Positions 9,331 through 17,321 of a stretch of DNA of 64,000 nucleotides are shown here, one piece after another. Every line of letters starts with the position of its first letter. The stretch's first letter is position 1. Position numbers and translations under genes: made by a program. The notes under the pieces are model-generated. The model was not told the origin of the DNA. It made no database searches and worked only from the letters and a program-made list of their open reading frames with translations. This DNA is from Desulfolutivibrio sulfodismutans DSM 3696. GTDB lineage: Bacteria > Desulfobacterota > Desulfovibrionia > Desulfovibrionales > Desulfovibrionaceae. The DNA lies in contig NZ_CP045504.1 in the NCBI RefSeq assembly GCF_013376455.1, positions 2,129,001 through 2,193,000 on the forward strand. The letters are read 5' to 3'.

Positions 9331-9810
9331 CTAGCCGGGTTGGGTCGATGGGTCAACAGCGGGCTTTTTCATGGAAAAATCGACCTTGATCTTGAAAAGC
9401 TTTTCGGCCGGAAGGTTCAGGATCTCGATGCCCGTCGCGGCGTGTATGGCCGCCAGGGTGTCCCGCATGCTGTCCCGGCCGGGGCCGATCAGGGTGAACC
9501 AGACATTATAGGGATGGGCGCGCAGGTAGTTGTGGGTCACGCCGGGGTGCCGGTTGACCTCGGCCACGAAGGCCTCGATGCGGTCCTCGGGAACCTGGGC
9601 CGCGCACAGGGTGCTTAAAAACCCCAGCTTGCGGGACTGGAAGCTGGCCCCGATACGGCGGATGACGCCCTTTTGCTTGAGCGCCCGGACCCGGGCCAGG
9701 GTCTCGGCCTCGGTCAGGCCCACTTTTTCACCGATGGCGGCGTAGGGGCGCGCGCACAGGGGAAAGCCGGACTGAATCTCGGAGAGGATGTCGCGGTCGA
9801 TGGAATCCAT
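9331..9810 (-). CDS. Siroheme decarboxylase subunit (AhbA/AhbB type, Lrp/AsnC-like)
   Basis: A 159-residue protein with an AsnC/Lrp-like winged-helix N-terminus (MDSIDRDILSEIQSGFP) and a C-terminal alpha/beta domain. The phrases RRIGASFQSRKLGF and THNYLRAHPYNVWFT are typical of Ahb/NirD-L proteins. These decarboxylate siroheme to didecarboxysiroheme in the alternative heme pathway of sulfate reducers. The His in the LRAHPYN loop matches the position used for substrate binding in the family. Whether this is the A or the B subunit cannot be settled by eye, and the partner gene is not in the window. A plain Lrp-type regulator is the less likely alternative. Confidence 0.82.
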   Translation of the reverse strand: MDSIDRDILSEIQSGFPLCARPYAAIGEKVGLTEAETLARVRALKQKGVIRRIGASFQSRKLGFLSTLCAAQVPEDRIEAFVAEVNRHPGVTHNYLRAHPYNVWFTLIGPGRDSMRDTLAAIHAATGIEILNLPAEKLFKIKVDFSMKKPAVDPSTQPG

Positions 9811-9841
9811 CGGCGCTACATAGGGTCGGGATGGGCGGCTG

Positions 9842-11167
9842 TCAATTGATCCCGCCGGTTTTTGCAGGCTCGCCCGCCTCCCGCTCCACCCGGTTGCGGC
9901 CGCCCTCCTTGGCCCGGTACAGCGCCGCGTCGGCCCGCTTGACCAGCGGCTCCGGCGGTTCGCCCGGCCGGTACTGCGCCACCCCGAAGCTCGACGTCAC
10001 CCCGGGTACGCCCGGAAACGCCTGGGCCGCCACGGCCGCCCGCAGCCGTTCGGCCAATTCCGCCGCACCCTCAAGGCCCACCCCCGGGGCCACCACCAAA
10101 AATTCCTCGCCCCCCCACCGGGCCAGCCGGTCGTTTTCCCGCAAAAGCCCCATGACCAGCCGGGCCATCTCCGTCAGCACCACATCCCCGGCGTCGTGGC
10201 CGTAGGTGTCGTTGACCCGCTTGAAGTGGTCGATGTCAAAGAGGATGACCGACAGGGGCGTGGCGTAACGCCTAGCCCGGGAGGTCTCGTCGGCCAGGAT
10301 CTCCGAGAGCTTGCGCCGGTTGAAGGCCCGGGTCAGGGGGTCCACCGTGGCCAGGTCGATCAGGTCGCGTTTTTCGTATTCGAGCTCCGTGATGTCGGTC
10401 AGGGTAAGCATGAGGCGATCCGCCCCGGGCAGGCGGGCGGCCGCGGCCTGGAACACGTGGGCCGGGCGGCCGGGGTGGCGGGGATGCACGAGGCTGACGA
10501 TGTGCTCCCGGTCCAGGGGGTCGTCCAGGACGTCCCGGGCGAACCGGGCCGGGTCGGCCAGGGGCGCGTCCTCCACCTGGAAAAAATCGCTTAAGCCAAT
10601 CCCCATGGCCTGGAATTCATGGAAGGAGGACAGGCCCATGCAGCGCAGGAGCCCCCGGTTGACGTATTCCAGCCGCCCCCGGGAAAAAATGGCCTGGGGA
10701 TGGGGCGAGGCGTCCAGGAAAAAACGCACCAGCCGGTCGGATTCCCCGGCCGAGCGGCGCAGGGCCGCCACCCGGGCGGCGTCCTCCACCAGCGGCAAAA
10801 GCCGCACCGGGTCCACCGGGATGGGCACAAGCCGCACCGTGGGCAGAAAAAGGGCGCCCGCCAACTGCGTGACCTGCCTGGCCGTGCCCAAGAGGAAAAA
10901 CGGCACATGCGGATCCGTGTCGGCCGCCGTCAGAGCCATGCTCACGCCGTCAAGCCCCGGCATCTGGATCCTGGCCATCACCAGGTCCGGCTTGTGGCGG
11001 CCGAAAAGGGCCAGGGCCTCCACGCCGTTTTCAGCCTCAAGGACCAGGGAAAAGCGGGCCCGCAACAGCCGCCCCCACACGGCCCGGCCCACCGCGTCGG
11101 GATCGGCCAACAGCACGCTTTGATGCTTGCCCGGGGCGTAATGCTCCGCCGGATCGGTCATGTCCAT
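9842..11167 (-). CDS. Diguanylate cyclase with degenerate receiver and PAS domain
   Basis: A 441-residue three-domain protein. Residues about 15-130 form a receiver fold in which the phospho-acceptor Asp is replaced by Arg66 (LVMARIQMPG) and the conserved Lys near the end is also lost (VPIPVDP). Residues about 145-265 look like a PAS domain. The C-terminus is a GGDEF domain with the active GGEEF motif and an intact product-inhibition site RxxD (REND) five residues before it. It should make c-di-GMP, gated by something other than phosphorylation. The ATG at 11167 was chosen over an in-frame GTG at 11251; neither has a strong ribosome-binding site. Confidence 0.85.
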   Translation of the reverse strand: MDMTDPAEHYAPGKHQSVLLADPDAVGRAVWGRLLRARFSLVLEAENGVEALALFGRHKPDLVMARIQMPGLDGVSMALTAADTDPHVPFFLLGTARQVTQLAGALFLPTVRLVPIPVDPVRLLPLVEDAARVAALRRSAGESDRLVRFFLDASPHPQAIFSRGRLEYVNRGLLRCMGLSSFHEFQAMGIGLSDFFQVEDAPLADPARFARDVLDDPLDREHIVSLVHPRHPGRPAHVFQAAAARLPGADRLMLTLTDITELEYEKRDLIDLATVDPLTRAFNRRKLSEILADETSRARRYATPLSVILFDIDHFKRVNDTYGHDAGDVVLTEMARLVMGLLRENDRLARWGGEEFLVVAPGVGLEGAAELAERLRAAVAAQAFPGVPGVTSSFGVAQYRPGEPPEPLVKRADAALYRAKEGGRNRVEREAGEPAKTGGIN

Positions 11168-11491
11168 GCGCGGCTTTTTGGTTTCCGGGGTCGGCCCGGG
11201 TTGCTCCCATCGGACAGGGAACGTCCGATATGCCTTTGTCTTAGTTCCCACGACCCGTTTTGTAAACCTGACGAGGCGCGGCCCTCTGGCCGACGGTTGT
11301 TTTTGGACCGGAAATGGTTACATTCAAAAAAAGGCGCATCGCCTGCGCACAGCAACGTTCTCGCCCGTACTCGTATGGCGTTCACAAAAACATGCTAGCT
11401 TTTTGTGAATAAAAATAACAAATTCAATATGTTGATGCTTTCAAAGGCATAACGGAAATTCCCACTCGCCACACCAGGCAAGGAGGTCGCC
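11168..11491. other. Intergenic region between divergent genes
   Basis: It separates the diguanylate cyclase (minus) from the Pro-rich repeat protein (plus). The section 11380-11460 is AT-rich and holds a 10-bp inverted repeat. If the GTG at 11251 is the real cyclase start, the region shrinks to 240 bases. Confidence 0.55.
11381..11409. promoter_or_regulatory. Inverted repeat, possible operator
   Basis: TTCACAAAAA (11381-11390) and TTTTTGTGAA (11400-11409) form a perfect 10-bp inverted repeat around CATGCTAGC, about 85 bases upstream of the Pro-rich gene. There is no U-tract logic for a terminator between divergent genes, so an operator is the simpler reading. Confidence 0.45.
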
Positions 11492-11923
11492 ATGAGACGG
11501 CTCACCATTCTATGCGCCTTGGCGTGCATGGTTCTCGCGGCCGGCATCTGCGCGCCGCCTGCGTTCGACCTGGGCAGTCCCTTGGCCATCGGCATTACGC
11601 AGGCCTTCGCCCAACCCTGGGGTCCACCGCCTCCGCCGCCGCCTCCCGGCTACCGGCCGGGCTGGGGTCCGCCGCCTCCTCCGCCGCCGTATGGCTACCG
11701 GCCGGGCTGGGGCCCGCCGCCGCCTCCGCCGCCGTATGTCTATCGGCCGGGCTGGGGCCCGCCGCCACCGCCGCCTCCCTACTGGGGGGGCTACGGTCCC
11801 TGGCGGCCGGGACCGCCGCCGCCTCCGGGCTGGGGCCCGGGTCCAGGCCCGTGGCGACCGGGACCGCCGCCTCCGCCGCCCCCGCGCCCCGGTTGGGGGC
11901 CGAGGCCGGGACCGTGGCGTTGA
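11492..11923 (+). CDS. Secreted Pro/Gly/Trp repeat protein
   Basis: A 143-residue protein with a signal peptide (cleavage near AFA-Q, residue 40). The mature part is almost entirely repeats: three perfect-frame units YRPGWGPPPPPPPYx (residues 54-98), then shorter GPWRPGPPPPP-type units to the C-terminus. Such sequence is extended and unstructured and resembles cell-surface or matrix proteins. No enzymatic function is expected. AGGAGG precedes the ATG. A strong terminator follows. It shares its poly-proline style with the protein at 6299-6595. Confidence 0.75.
   Translation: MRRLTILCALACMVLAAGICAPPAFDLGSPLAIGITQAFAQPWGPPPPPPPPGYRPGWGPPPPPPPYGYRPGWGPPPPPPPYVYRPGWGPPPPPPPYWGGYGPWRPGPPPPPGWGPGPGPWRPGPPPPPPPRPGWGPRPGPWR
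11651..11785 (+). repeat. 45-base tandem repeat, three units, coding
   Basis: Three in-frame 45-base units encode the 15-residue repeat YRPGWGPPPPPPPY plus one variable residue (Gly, Val, Trp). The near identity of the DNA units suggests recent slippage or recombination, so copy number may vary between strains. Confidence 0.85.
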
Positions 11924-11941
11924 CGTCGAGAGCCGTATTGA

Positions 11942-11979
11942 CGCCCCCCGATGGAAACGCCATCATCGGGGGGCGTTTT
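11942..11979 (+). terminator. Rho-independent terminator
   Basis: A perfect 12-bp stem, CGCCCCCCGATG (11942-11953) with CATCGGGGGGCG (11964-11975), is followed by TTTT, 18 bases after the stop codon of the Pro-rich gene. Confidence 0.85.
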
Positions 11980-12087
11980 GTCGGCCATGCCGACCAGTCC
12001 CAGGACCGTCCCGTACCCGGCACGTCCGGCCGTTTCGAGTGAAAAGGGGCGGCCGTCCCTAACGTCAATTCCGGAGGAACACGCCGT

Positions 12088-12501
12088 ATGCCGCGCCTCG
12101 CCGCACTGCTCTGCCTTGTGGCCCTGACCGTCCTGGCCGTTCCGGCCCTGGCCATCGACAAAAAAGATCTCCAGACCGAGCCCACGGTCTACGCCCGGGT
12201 GGTGGAGACGCCCGACCCGGCCCTTCTGGGCTGCTTCACCCGGGTGCGCCCCTCGGAATTCAAACGCCCCAACACCTATTCCCTGTGTCTGGTGCAGCGC
12301 GGGGACAAATACGCCGTCTTCTACGACTGGCGGGACGGCAAGACCTATGAAAGCCACACGGGCTGGATGCCGTTCTCCATCATGAAGGACCGCCTGACCA
12401 GCGACACCGAGCCCAGTTCCTATATCCTCAAGGACGGCGAACTCTGGCACAGCTACGCCGGGCGCGACTCCACGCACCGCATGCGCCGGGAGACGCCCTG
12501 A
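12088..12501 (+). CDS. Secreted protein, unknown function
   Basis: A 137-residue protein with a clear signal peptide (MPRLAALLCLVALTVLAVPALA). GGAGGAA lies before the ATG. The mature domain is about 115 residues with two Cys residues and aromatic-rich segments (YAVFYDWRDGKTYESH, ELWHSYAGRDSTHR). I do not recognise the family. It stands alone between a terminator and a gene-free stretch. Confidence 0.65.
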   Translation: MPRLAALLCLVALTVLAVPALAIDKKDLQTEPTVYARVVETPDPALLGCFTRVRPSEFKRPNTYSLCLVQRGDKYAVFYDWRDGKTYESHTGWMPFSIMKDRLTSDTEPSSYILKDGELWHSYAGRDSTHRMRRETP

Positions 12502-12835
12502 ACCCAGTGGAGCTGCAACATCCTGAACGGGACGGGGAGCGGGCATGCCGTATTCGGGGCCGCCTGCGCTCCCCGTCGCCGGGCACGGCCGAAACGGGCC
12601 GCTTCCCTGCATTTCCGCCCCGCCTCGTCTCCCCCCTCCGGGCAAAGCGCCGCCGTCCCATGGCGACCGCGCGGCATGGCCGCAGCCGGACACGGCCCAA
12701 GGCTTTGGCCGCACCCCGGAATGCCCTCGTACGTGTCGCCATCCCCTTTCAAGCCCAGAGGATCATGAGCGCGCCCATCCTTACCCGCCCGCCCTCATCC
12801 CGCTTCGGCGCTTCGATCCCACACTGGAGACCGGC
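12502..12835. other. Gene-free GC-rich stretch
   Basis: No gene, hairpin or promoter could be supported. Open frames here are Arg/Pro-rich and lack ribosome-binding sites. The promoter of the DedA gene is presumably within the last 100 bases. Confidence 0.5.
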
Positions 12836-13489
12836 ATGTGGGACATAGTCATGCACCTGGACCGGCATGTGGCGGCCCTCGGCCTCGAATACGGCGTGTG
12901 GGCGTATGTGGTGCTCTTCGGGGTGGTGTTCGCCGAGACCGGGCTCATCGTGGCCACCATCCTGCCCAGCGATACGGTGCTTTTCGCAGCCGGGGCCCTG
13001 GCGGGCAAAGGCATCTTCCCGGTGTGGGGGCTCTATGCCGGGTTCGCCCTGGCAGCCTTCGCCGGGGACTACGTGAACTATCTGGCCGGGGTCTTTCTGG
13101 GGGAACGGTTCTTCGTCCGGGGCCGGGTTCCCTTTGTGAGCCCCGAGGCATTGATGAAGGCCCACGACTATTACGCCACACACGGCGGCATGACCGTGGT
13201 GGCGGCCCGGTTCGTGCCGGTGCTGCGGGCCGTGGCCCCGCTGGCCGGGGGCGTCGCGGGCATGGGCACGGGAAAGTTTCTGGCCTACAGCGCCATCGGC
13301 AAGGCCGTGTGGGCCGCCATCTACGTCTTCGGGGGCTATTTTTTCGGACAGATCCCGTGGATGGAGAAAAACTTCGCCGTGGTGGTGCTGGTGGCCATGG
13401 GCGTGCCGTTTGTGGTGGCCGGGCTGCGCGTGGCCTGGGAGATGGGGAAGCGGAAAGGCCGCCGGGAGGGGGGCGGGATCAGGATGTGA
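12836..13489 (+). CDS. DedA-family membrane protein (VTT domain)
   Basis: A 217-residue inner-membrane protein. The segments FGVVFAETGLIVATILPSD, the Gly-rich second stretch and RFVPVLRAVAPLAGG (the F-R-x-P-x-x-R signature) are diagnostic for DedA. Members act in envelope maintenance and include undecaprenyl-phosphate and lipid transporters or scramblases; the substrate here is unknown. The open frame extends upstream, but the ATG at 12836 has GGAGA in front and gives the standard N-terminus. The C-terminus ends in a basic tail (KRKGRREGG). It converges with the cyclase gene. Confidence 0.9.
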   Translation: MWDIVMHLDRHVAALGLEYGVWAYVVLFGVVFAETGLIVATILPSDTVLFAAGALAGKGIFPVWGLYAGFALAAFAGDYVNYLAGVFLGERFFVRGRVPFVSPEALMKAHDYYATHGGMTVVAARFVPVLRAVAPLAGGVAGMGTGKFLAYSAIGKAVWAAIYVFGGYFFGQIPWMEKNFAVVVLVAMGVPFVVAGLRVAWEMGKRKGRREGGGIRM

Positions 13490-13505
13490 AACAGGGACGG
13501 AGGGA

Positions 13506-14093
13506 TCAGCCGGAGCTGGCTTCGTCGGCCGTTTCGGCGATGACACGGCACGCAATCCCAGTCCCTCCGGCATCGAAGCACATGGTGTAGACCATCATTT
13601 TTTCCTTGGCAGGCAGGGCCTCCAGGTTGGTCATGTTCTCCACCACGTAGGTCCCCATCCGCTCGCATCGTTCGTCCACCTGGCGGTGCTCGGCGTTTGG
13701 CCGCAAGCCCCGCGCGTCAATGCCGATATAATGCACCTTCCGCTCCAAAAGACGATCCACAAGATCCCATGACACCGCCACATGGGCCTGCAGATAGTCC
13801 GGCGTTCCGTAGCCGGAGCGGGCCATGTACCCGGTGTGGAACATGACGAAATCCCCGGGACGGACGAACGCCATGTCGACATCCTCGGGCCGGATCTCGC
13901 GCTCACGGCAAAACGCGCGGACATCGAACCGCACGCCCCGGCTTTTGAAATAGTCCAGGGGGACGACGGTCCCGAGGATCCTGTCCAGGTGGGTGCCCAC
14001 ATGCCCAGAGGCCACGAGACGGGTGACATTCGCCTCGGACTGCACCGATTCCTCGATGCCTGCCCGAAGTGGAAGGGAAAGATCATGCAGCAT
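13506..14093 (-). CDS. Cyclase-family hydrolase (kynurenine formamidase-like)
   Basis: A 195-residue protein of the metal-dependent cyclase family (Pfam PF04199). The metal-binding HxGTHxD motif is present as GHVGTHLDRI around residue 32. Also typical are the DFVMFHTGY stretch and the HYIGIDARGL stretch near the middle. The family includes kynurenine formamidase, isatin hydrolase and polyketide-type cyclases, so the substrate cannot be read from sequence. AAAGGAG precedes the ATG at 14093. It is divergent from an AraC-type gene 171 bases away, a common arrangement for a regulator and its target. Confidence 0.82.
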   Translation of the reverse strand: MLHDLSLPLRAGIEESVQSEANVTRLVASGHVGTHLDRILGTVVPLDYFKSRGVRFDVRAFCREREIRPEDVDMAFVRPGDFVMFHTGYMARSGYGTPDYLQAHVAVSWDLVDRLLERKVHYIGIDARGLRPNAEHRQVDERCERMGTYVVENMTNLEALPAKEKMMVYTMCFDAGGTGIACRVIAETADEASSG

Positions 14094-14263
14094 GGCGTAC
14101 GCTCCTTTGGCGATGCGTTTTTCGGCTTGCCATCGCCCGTTTTCGTCGCCACCGTACGGCATTCCCTGCGGAGGGCGGTAACCGTGGCAAGCCAGACCAT
14201 GCCGCCCATCGGCCAAATCAGGATCCGGCAGGGCATCGCGAGCCCCGGTCACAAAGGAGGGGT

Positions 14264-15133
14264 ATGGCCCATATGATCCAGCCTGCCGATCTGTTGGTGA
14301 TCCCTCTGTCGCCTGAAGTCACGCTGGATGCGCTCCCCGGGGTGCGGACCAGAACCCTTGAGGCTGCACCGGTGACGGGCAGGGATCTGCACCGGCACGA
14401 CATGGGGCAACTCTATTGCCTCACGGCCGGACTATGCGTGATCGAGGATGCCGCCGAACGCCTGAGCCTGCCGCCGGGACAGATCGGGTGGATTCCCCCG
14501 GAAACGCCGCATGCGGCCCTGCGTCACGGCGACATCGTGGGTTGGGCGGCCTACATCGCCCCCGGCTGGTGCGGTATGCTGCCCTCCGTCCCCTGCACCC
14601 TGGAGTGCTCCCCCCTGATTCCCCTGATCATGGAACGATTCCTGCTGCAAAACGGCTGCGTCGCCATGGCCGCCGCCTCCGAAGCCCTTGACCCGCCAGC
14701 GACCGCTGATGACTCGCCGGAGGCCAGAACCCGTCGCCTGTTCCGCGTGCTTCTCGACGAGCTCGAAGACGCCCGACCGGTCTCCAAGCCTCTTCCCTTA
14801 CCGCGCGACCCCCGATTTTTACCCGTACTCCGCAGTCTTCTGCACAACCCGGCTGATCCGCGACACCTCGCCGCCTGGGCGCGGCAGGCCATGCTGAGCG
14901 AACGCAGCTTCAGCCGTCTTTTCGCCCGCGAAACCGGTATGCCGTTCAATCACTGGCGGCGGCGGGTCCGGCTCATGCGGGGACGCGAACTCCTCGCGGC
15001 GGGGGCCTCGGTGCAGGAGGCGGCGTGGGGCGTGGGGTACGAGAATGTCAGCGCGTTTATCGCCGGATTCCGGCAGCTTTTCGGAACCACACCCGGACAG
15101 GCGGCTGGAAGACAGCGGAAAAGGTCCGGCTGA
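14264..15133 (+). CDS. AraC-family transcriptional regulator
   Basis: A 289-residue regulator with an N-terminal cupin-like sensing domain (about residues 25-110, including LHRHDMGQLYCL and PPGQIGWIPPETPHAAL) and a C-terminal pair of helix-turn-helix motifs. The second HTH shows EAAWGVGYENVSAFIAGFRQ followed by FGTTPGQ, the AraC hallmark. AAAGGAGG lies directly upstream; the ATG at 14264 is very close to it and an ATG nine bases downstream is equally possible. It probably controls the divergent cyclase gene. Confidence 0.88.
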   Translation: MAHMIQPADLLVIPLSPEVTLDALPGVRTRTLEAAPVTGRDLHRHDMGQLYCLTAGLCVIEDAAERLSLPPGQIGWIPPETPHAALRHGDIVGWAAYIAPGWCGMLPSVPCTLECSPLIPLIMERFLLQNGCVAMAAASEALDPPATADDSPEARTRRLFRVLLDELEDARPVSKPLPLPRDPRFLPVLRSLLHNPADPRHLAAWARQAMLSERSFSRLFARETGMPFNHWRRRVRLMRGRELLAAGASVQEAAWGVGYENVSAFIAGFRQLFGTTPGQAAGRQRKRSG

Positions 15134-15147
15134 AAGGCCATATCCAC

Positions 15148-15168
15148 CCGTCCCCTGCGAAGGGACGG
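15148..15168. terminator. Small hairpin between convergent genes
   Basis: CCGTCCC (15148-15154) and GGGACGG (15162-15168) form a 7-bp stem between the converging AraC and paaK genes. There is no U-run on either side, so terminator activity is only possible. Confidence 0.3.
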
Positions 15169-15205
15169 AAAGAGAAAAGGAAGGGTGTCAGACCCATCCG
15201 TCCCG

Positions 15206-16525
15206 TCAGCCCGGGCAGGATGCGCCGGGCTGCTCCCGCCGGTCCAGGACGCGTTTGACCTTGCCGTCCGTGCGTTCCAGACTCTTGGGCTCCACCAGCC
15301 GCACCCGGAAGGACACCCCCAGTTCCGAGGCCAGGCGTTTCCTCAGACGTTCCACGAGATTTTGATGTTCGCTGATGCGGTCCAGGAACACGCTCTCCGT
15401 GGCCTCGACCTCGACCGTGGCCTCGTCCAGGGCCCCCTGGCGTTCCACCACCACCTGGTAATGGGGGGTGATGCCCTCCACCTCCAAAAGCACGGCCTCG
15501 ATCTGGGACGGGAAGACATTGGTGCCCCGGATGATCAGCATGTCGTCCGTGCGCCCCAGGATGCGCCCGATACGCCGGAAGGTGCGGCCGCAGGGGCACT
15601 CCCCGGGCATGATGCGGGTCAGGTCGCCGGTGCGGAAGCGGATCATGGGGAAGGCTTCCTTGGTCAACGTGGTCAGGACCAGCTCGCCGCACTCCCCCTC
15701 GGCCACGGGCTCGCCCGTGACCGGGTCCACGATCTCCATGAGAAAATGGTCCTCGCTGACATGCATGCCGCCGCGCTCCTGGCATTCCCCGGCCACTCCC
15801 GGCCCCATGATCTCGCTTAAGCCGTAGTTGTCCGTGGCCGTGACCTTCAGGCGCGACTCGATTTTCGCGCGCATGCCCTCGGTCCAGGTCTCGGCCCCGA
15901 ACAGGCCATGGCGCAGGGACAGGGCGTTGGCGTTGATGTCGAGTTCATCCAGGGCGTCGGCCAGGTGCAGGGCGTAACTCGGCGTGCACACCAGGGTGGT
16001 GGTGCGGTAGTCCTCCATGATCATGGCCTGGCGGCGGGTGTTGCCGCTCGAGGCCGGGATGACCGCCGCGCCGATGGCCTCGGCCCCGTAGTGGAACCCG
16101 ATGCCGCCGGTGAAAAGCCCGTAGCCCAGGGAGATCTGCACCACGTCGTCGCGGCCCGCGCCCCCGGCCGTGAGCACCCGGGCCACAAGCCCGGCCCAAC
16201 GTTTCACGTCGTTTCGGGTATACCCCACCACCGTGGGCTTGCCCGTGGTGCCGGAAGAGGCGTGCAGCCGCACCACGTCGCGAAGCGGCACGGCGAAAAG
16301 CCCGTAGGGATAGCTGTCGCGCAAATCCTTTTTGGTGGTGAAGGGCAGCCGCCGCACGTCGTCCAGGCTTAAGAACCCGTCGGGATCGATGCCCATTTCC
16401 GCGAACCGCTTGCGGTAATGGGGCACGTTGCGGGACACCCGGGTCAGCGTGGCCTGGAGCCGCTCCAGTTGCAGCCGCCGCAGATCCTCGCGGGCCATGG
16501 TCTCGATTTTCGGTTCAAAATACAT
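15206..16525 (-). CDS. paaK: Phenylacetate-CoA ligase family enzyme
   Basis: A 439-residue adenylate-forming enzyme that activates an aryl acid (phenylacetate or a relative) with ATP and CoA. The P-loop-like ASSGTTGKPTVVGYT is near residue 95. YGLSEIMGPGVAGEC is the A5-type motif. RTGDLTRIM and a Cys-containing CPCGRTF follow, then GRTDDMLIIRGTNVFPSQIE, the hinge of this family. The length fits. GAGGA precedes the ATG at 16525. Pairing with a branched-chain-type ABC transporter upstream is common in anaerobes and suggests scavenging of aromatic amino-acid breakdown products such as phenylacetate or indoleacetate. Confidence 0.9.
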   Translation of the reverse strand: MYFEPKIETMAREDLRRLQLERLQATLTRVSRNVPHYRKRFAEMGIDPDGFLSLDDVRRLPFTTKKDLRDSYPYGLFAVPLRDVVRLHASSGTTGKPTVVGYTRNDVKRWAGLVARVLTAGGAGRDDVVQISLGYGLFTGGIGFHYGAEAIGAAVIPASSGNTRRQAMIMEDYRTTTLVCTPSYALHLADALDELDINANALSLRHGLFGAETWTEGMRAKIESRLKVTATDNYGLSEIMGPGVAGECQERGGMHVSEDHFLMEIVDPVTGEPVAEGECGELVLTTLTKEAFPMIRFRTGDLTRIMPGECPCGRTFRRIGRILGRTDDMLIIRGTNVFPSQIEAVLLEVEGITPHYQVVVERQGALDEATVEVEATESVFLDRISEHQNLVERLRKRLASELGVSFRVRLVEPKSLERTDGKVKRVLDRREQPGASCPG

Positions 16526-16556
16526 GGAGTCCTCGCGCGGCCGAAACGGCCGCAGG

Positions 16557-17195
16557 TTACGTCCTGGCGGCCACCGGAACGTGGGCCAGTTCCAGGGCCA
16601 GTTCGCCCACGAAATGGGTGATGGCCTTGCGAAAGCCGCGATGCACCGAATCGAAGCGCAACCCCAGGTGCAGCACGCCGTCCCGGGTGGTGACATTGGT
16701 CACCTCGGTGAACACCGTATACTGGTTTTTGGGCTCAACGGCATAGAATTCGAGCTTGACCCGATCCCCCCCGGCGAAGGGGACGCCCTCTGCGCCGCGC
16801 AGGCTCACCCGGCAGCCGCTGGGAGACAGGTCCGTGAGGATGCCGGTTCGCGGCGTGTCGTCGTCCCGGACCAGGGTGGCCGGAAACAGGCAGGGCACGC
16901 GCGGCTCCCGACGCAACTCCAGAACCTCCACATGGGAGGGATATTCCAAAAACAGCAGGGAGGCCGGGTCCACGATGTAGTTCATGACCATGGCCCGAAA
17001 GCCGTAGACCGTGCCGCAGTGGACGTAGCGGCCGGTGACCACGTGCTTTTTTTTGGCCTTCTTCTTCATGGTGGCGGTGAACGGAATGGACAGGATCAGG
17101 TAGGCGTCGGGGAAAAGCCCCACCATGATGCCGCAGAACCGTTCCTCATCGCCGGGGAAGACCAGTTGCACCTTGGTGCCGCGTTCGATCTCCAT
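16557..17195 (-). CDS. PilZ-domain c-di-GMP receptor-like protein
   Basis: A 212-residue protein with an N-terminal YcgR-like domain (residues 1-95) and a C-terminal PilZ domain. The c-di-GMP-binding signature is present as RREPRVPC (RxxxR, residues 95-102) and DLSPSGC (D/NxSxxG). Such proteins alter motility, secretion or polysaccharide synthesis when c-di-GMP rises. GGGAGG lies before the ATG. It sits between livF (126 bases upstream) and paaK (31 bases downstream) on the same strand, an unusual place for a signalling protein. Confidence 0.88.
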   Translation of the reverse strand: MEIERGTKVQLVFPGDEERFCGIMVGLFPDAYLILSIPFTATMKKKAKKKHVVTGRYVHCGTVYGFRAMVMNYIVDPASLLFLEYPSHVEVLELRREPRVPCLFPATLVRDDDTPRTGILTDLSPSGCRVSLRGAEGVPFAGGDRVKLEFYAVEPKNQYTVFTEVTNVTTRDGVLHLGLRFDSVHRGFRKAITHFVGELALELAHVPVAART

Positions 17196-17321
17196 GTCCG
17201 CCTCCCGTGCGGGACCGCCAGGTCATGTCCCGGATGCGTGGTTTCCCGCCGCAGGGGCGAGACGTTCTCCGGCAGGATGGGCGAAATCTTTACGGACGGG
17301 CGAAATCGTTCACCGCCCGGG

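Noticed and set aside
9331-9810. A plain Lrp/AsnC transcription regulator
   Set aside because: The phrases around THNYLRAHPYNVWFT and RRIGASFQSRKLGF are those of siroheme decarboxylases, so the enzymatic role is preferred.
11376-11400. A third sigma-54 promoter before the Pro-rich gene (TGGCG ... ATGCTAGC)
   Set aside because: The distance between the GG and GC pairs is about 17 bases, which does not fit; the inverted repeat is the better explanation.
11651-11785. CRISPR-like direct repeats
   Set aside because: The repeats are coding, adjacent without spacers and in frame, so they are a protein tandem repeat.
14094-14263. A possible sigma-54 site between the cyclase and AraC genes
   Set aside because: TGGCA and TTGC-like elements occur but the GG-GC spacing is wrong (15 instead of 12).
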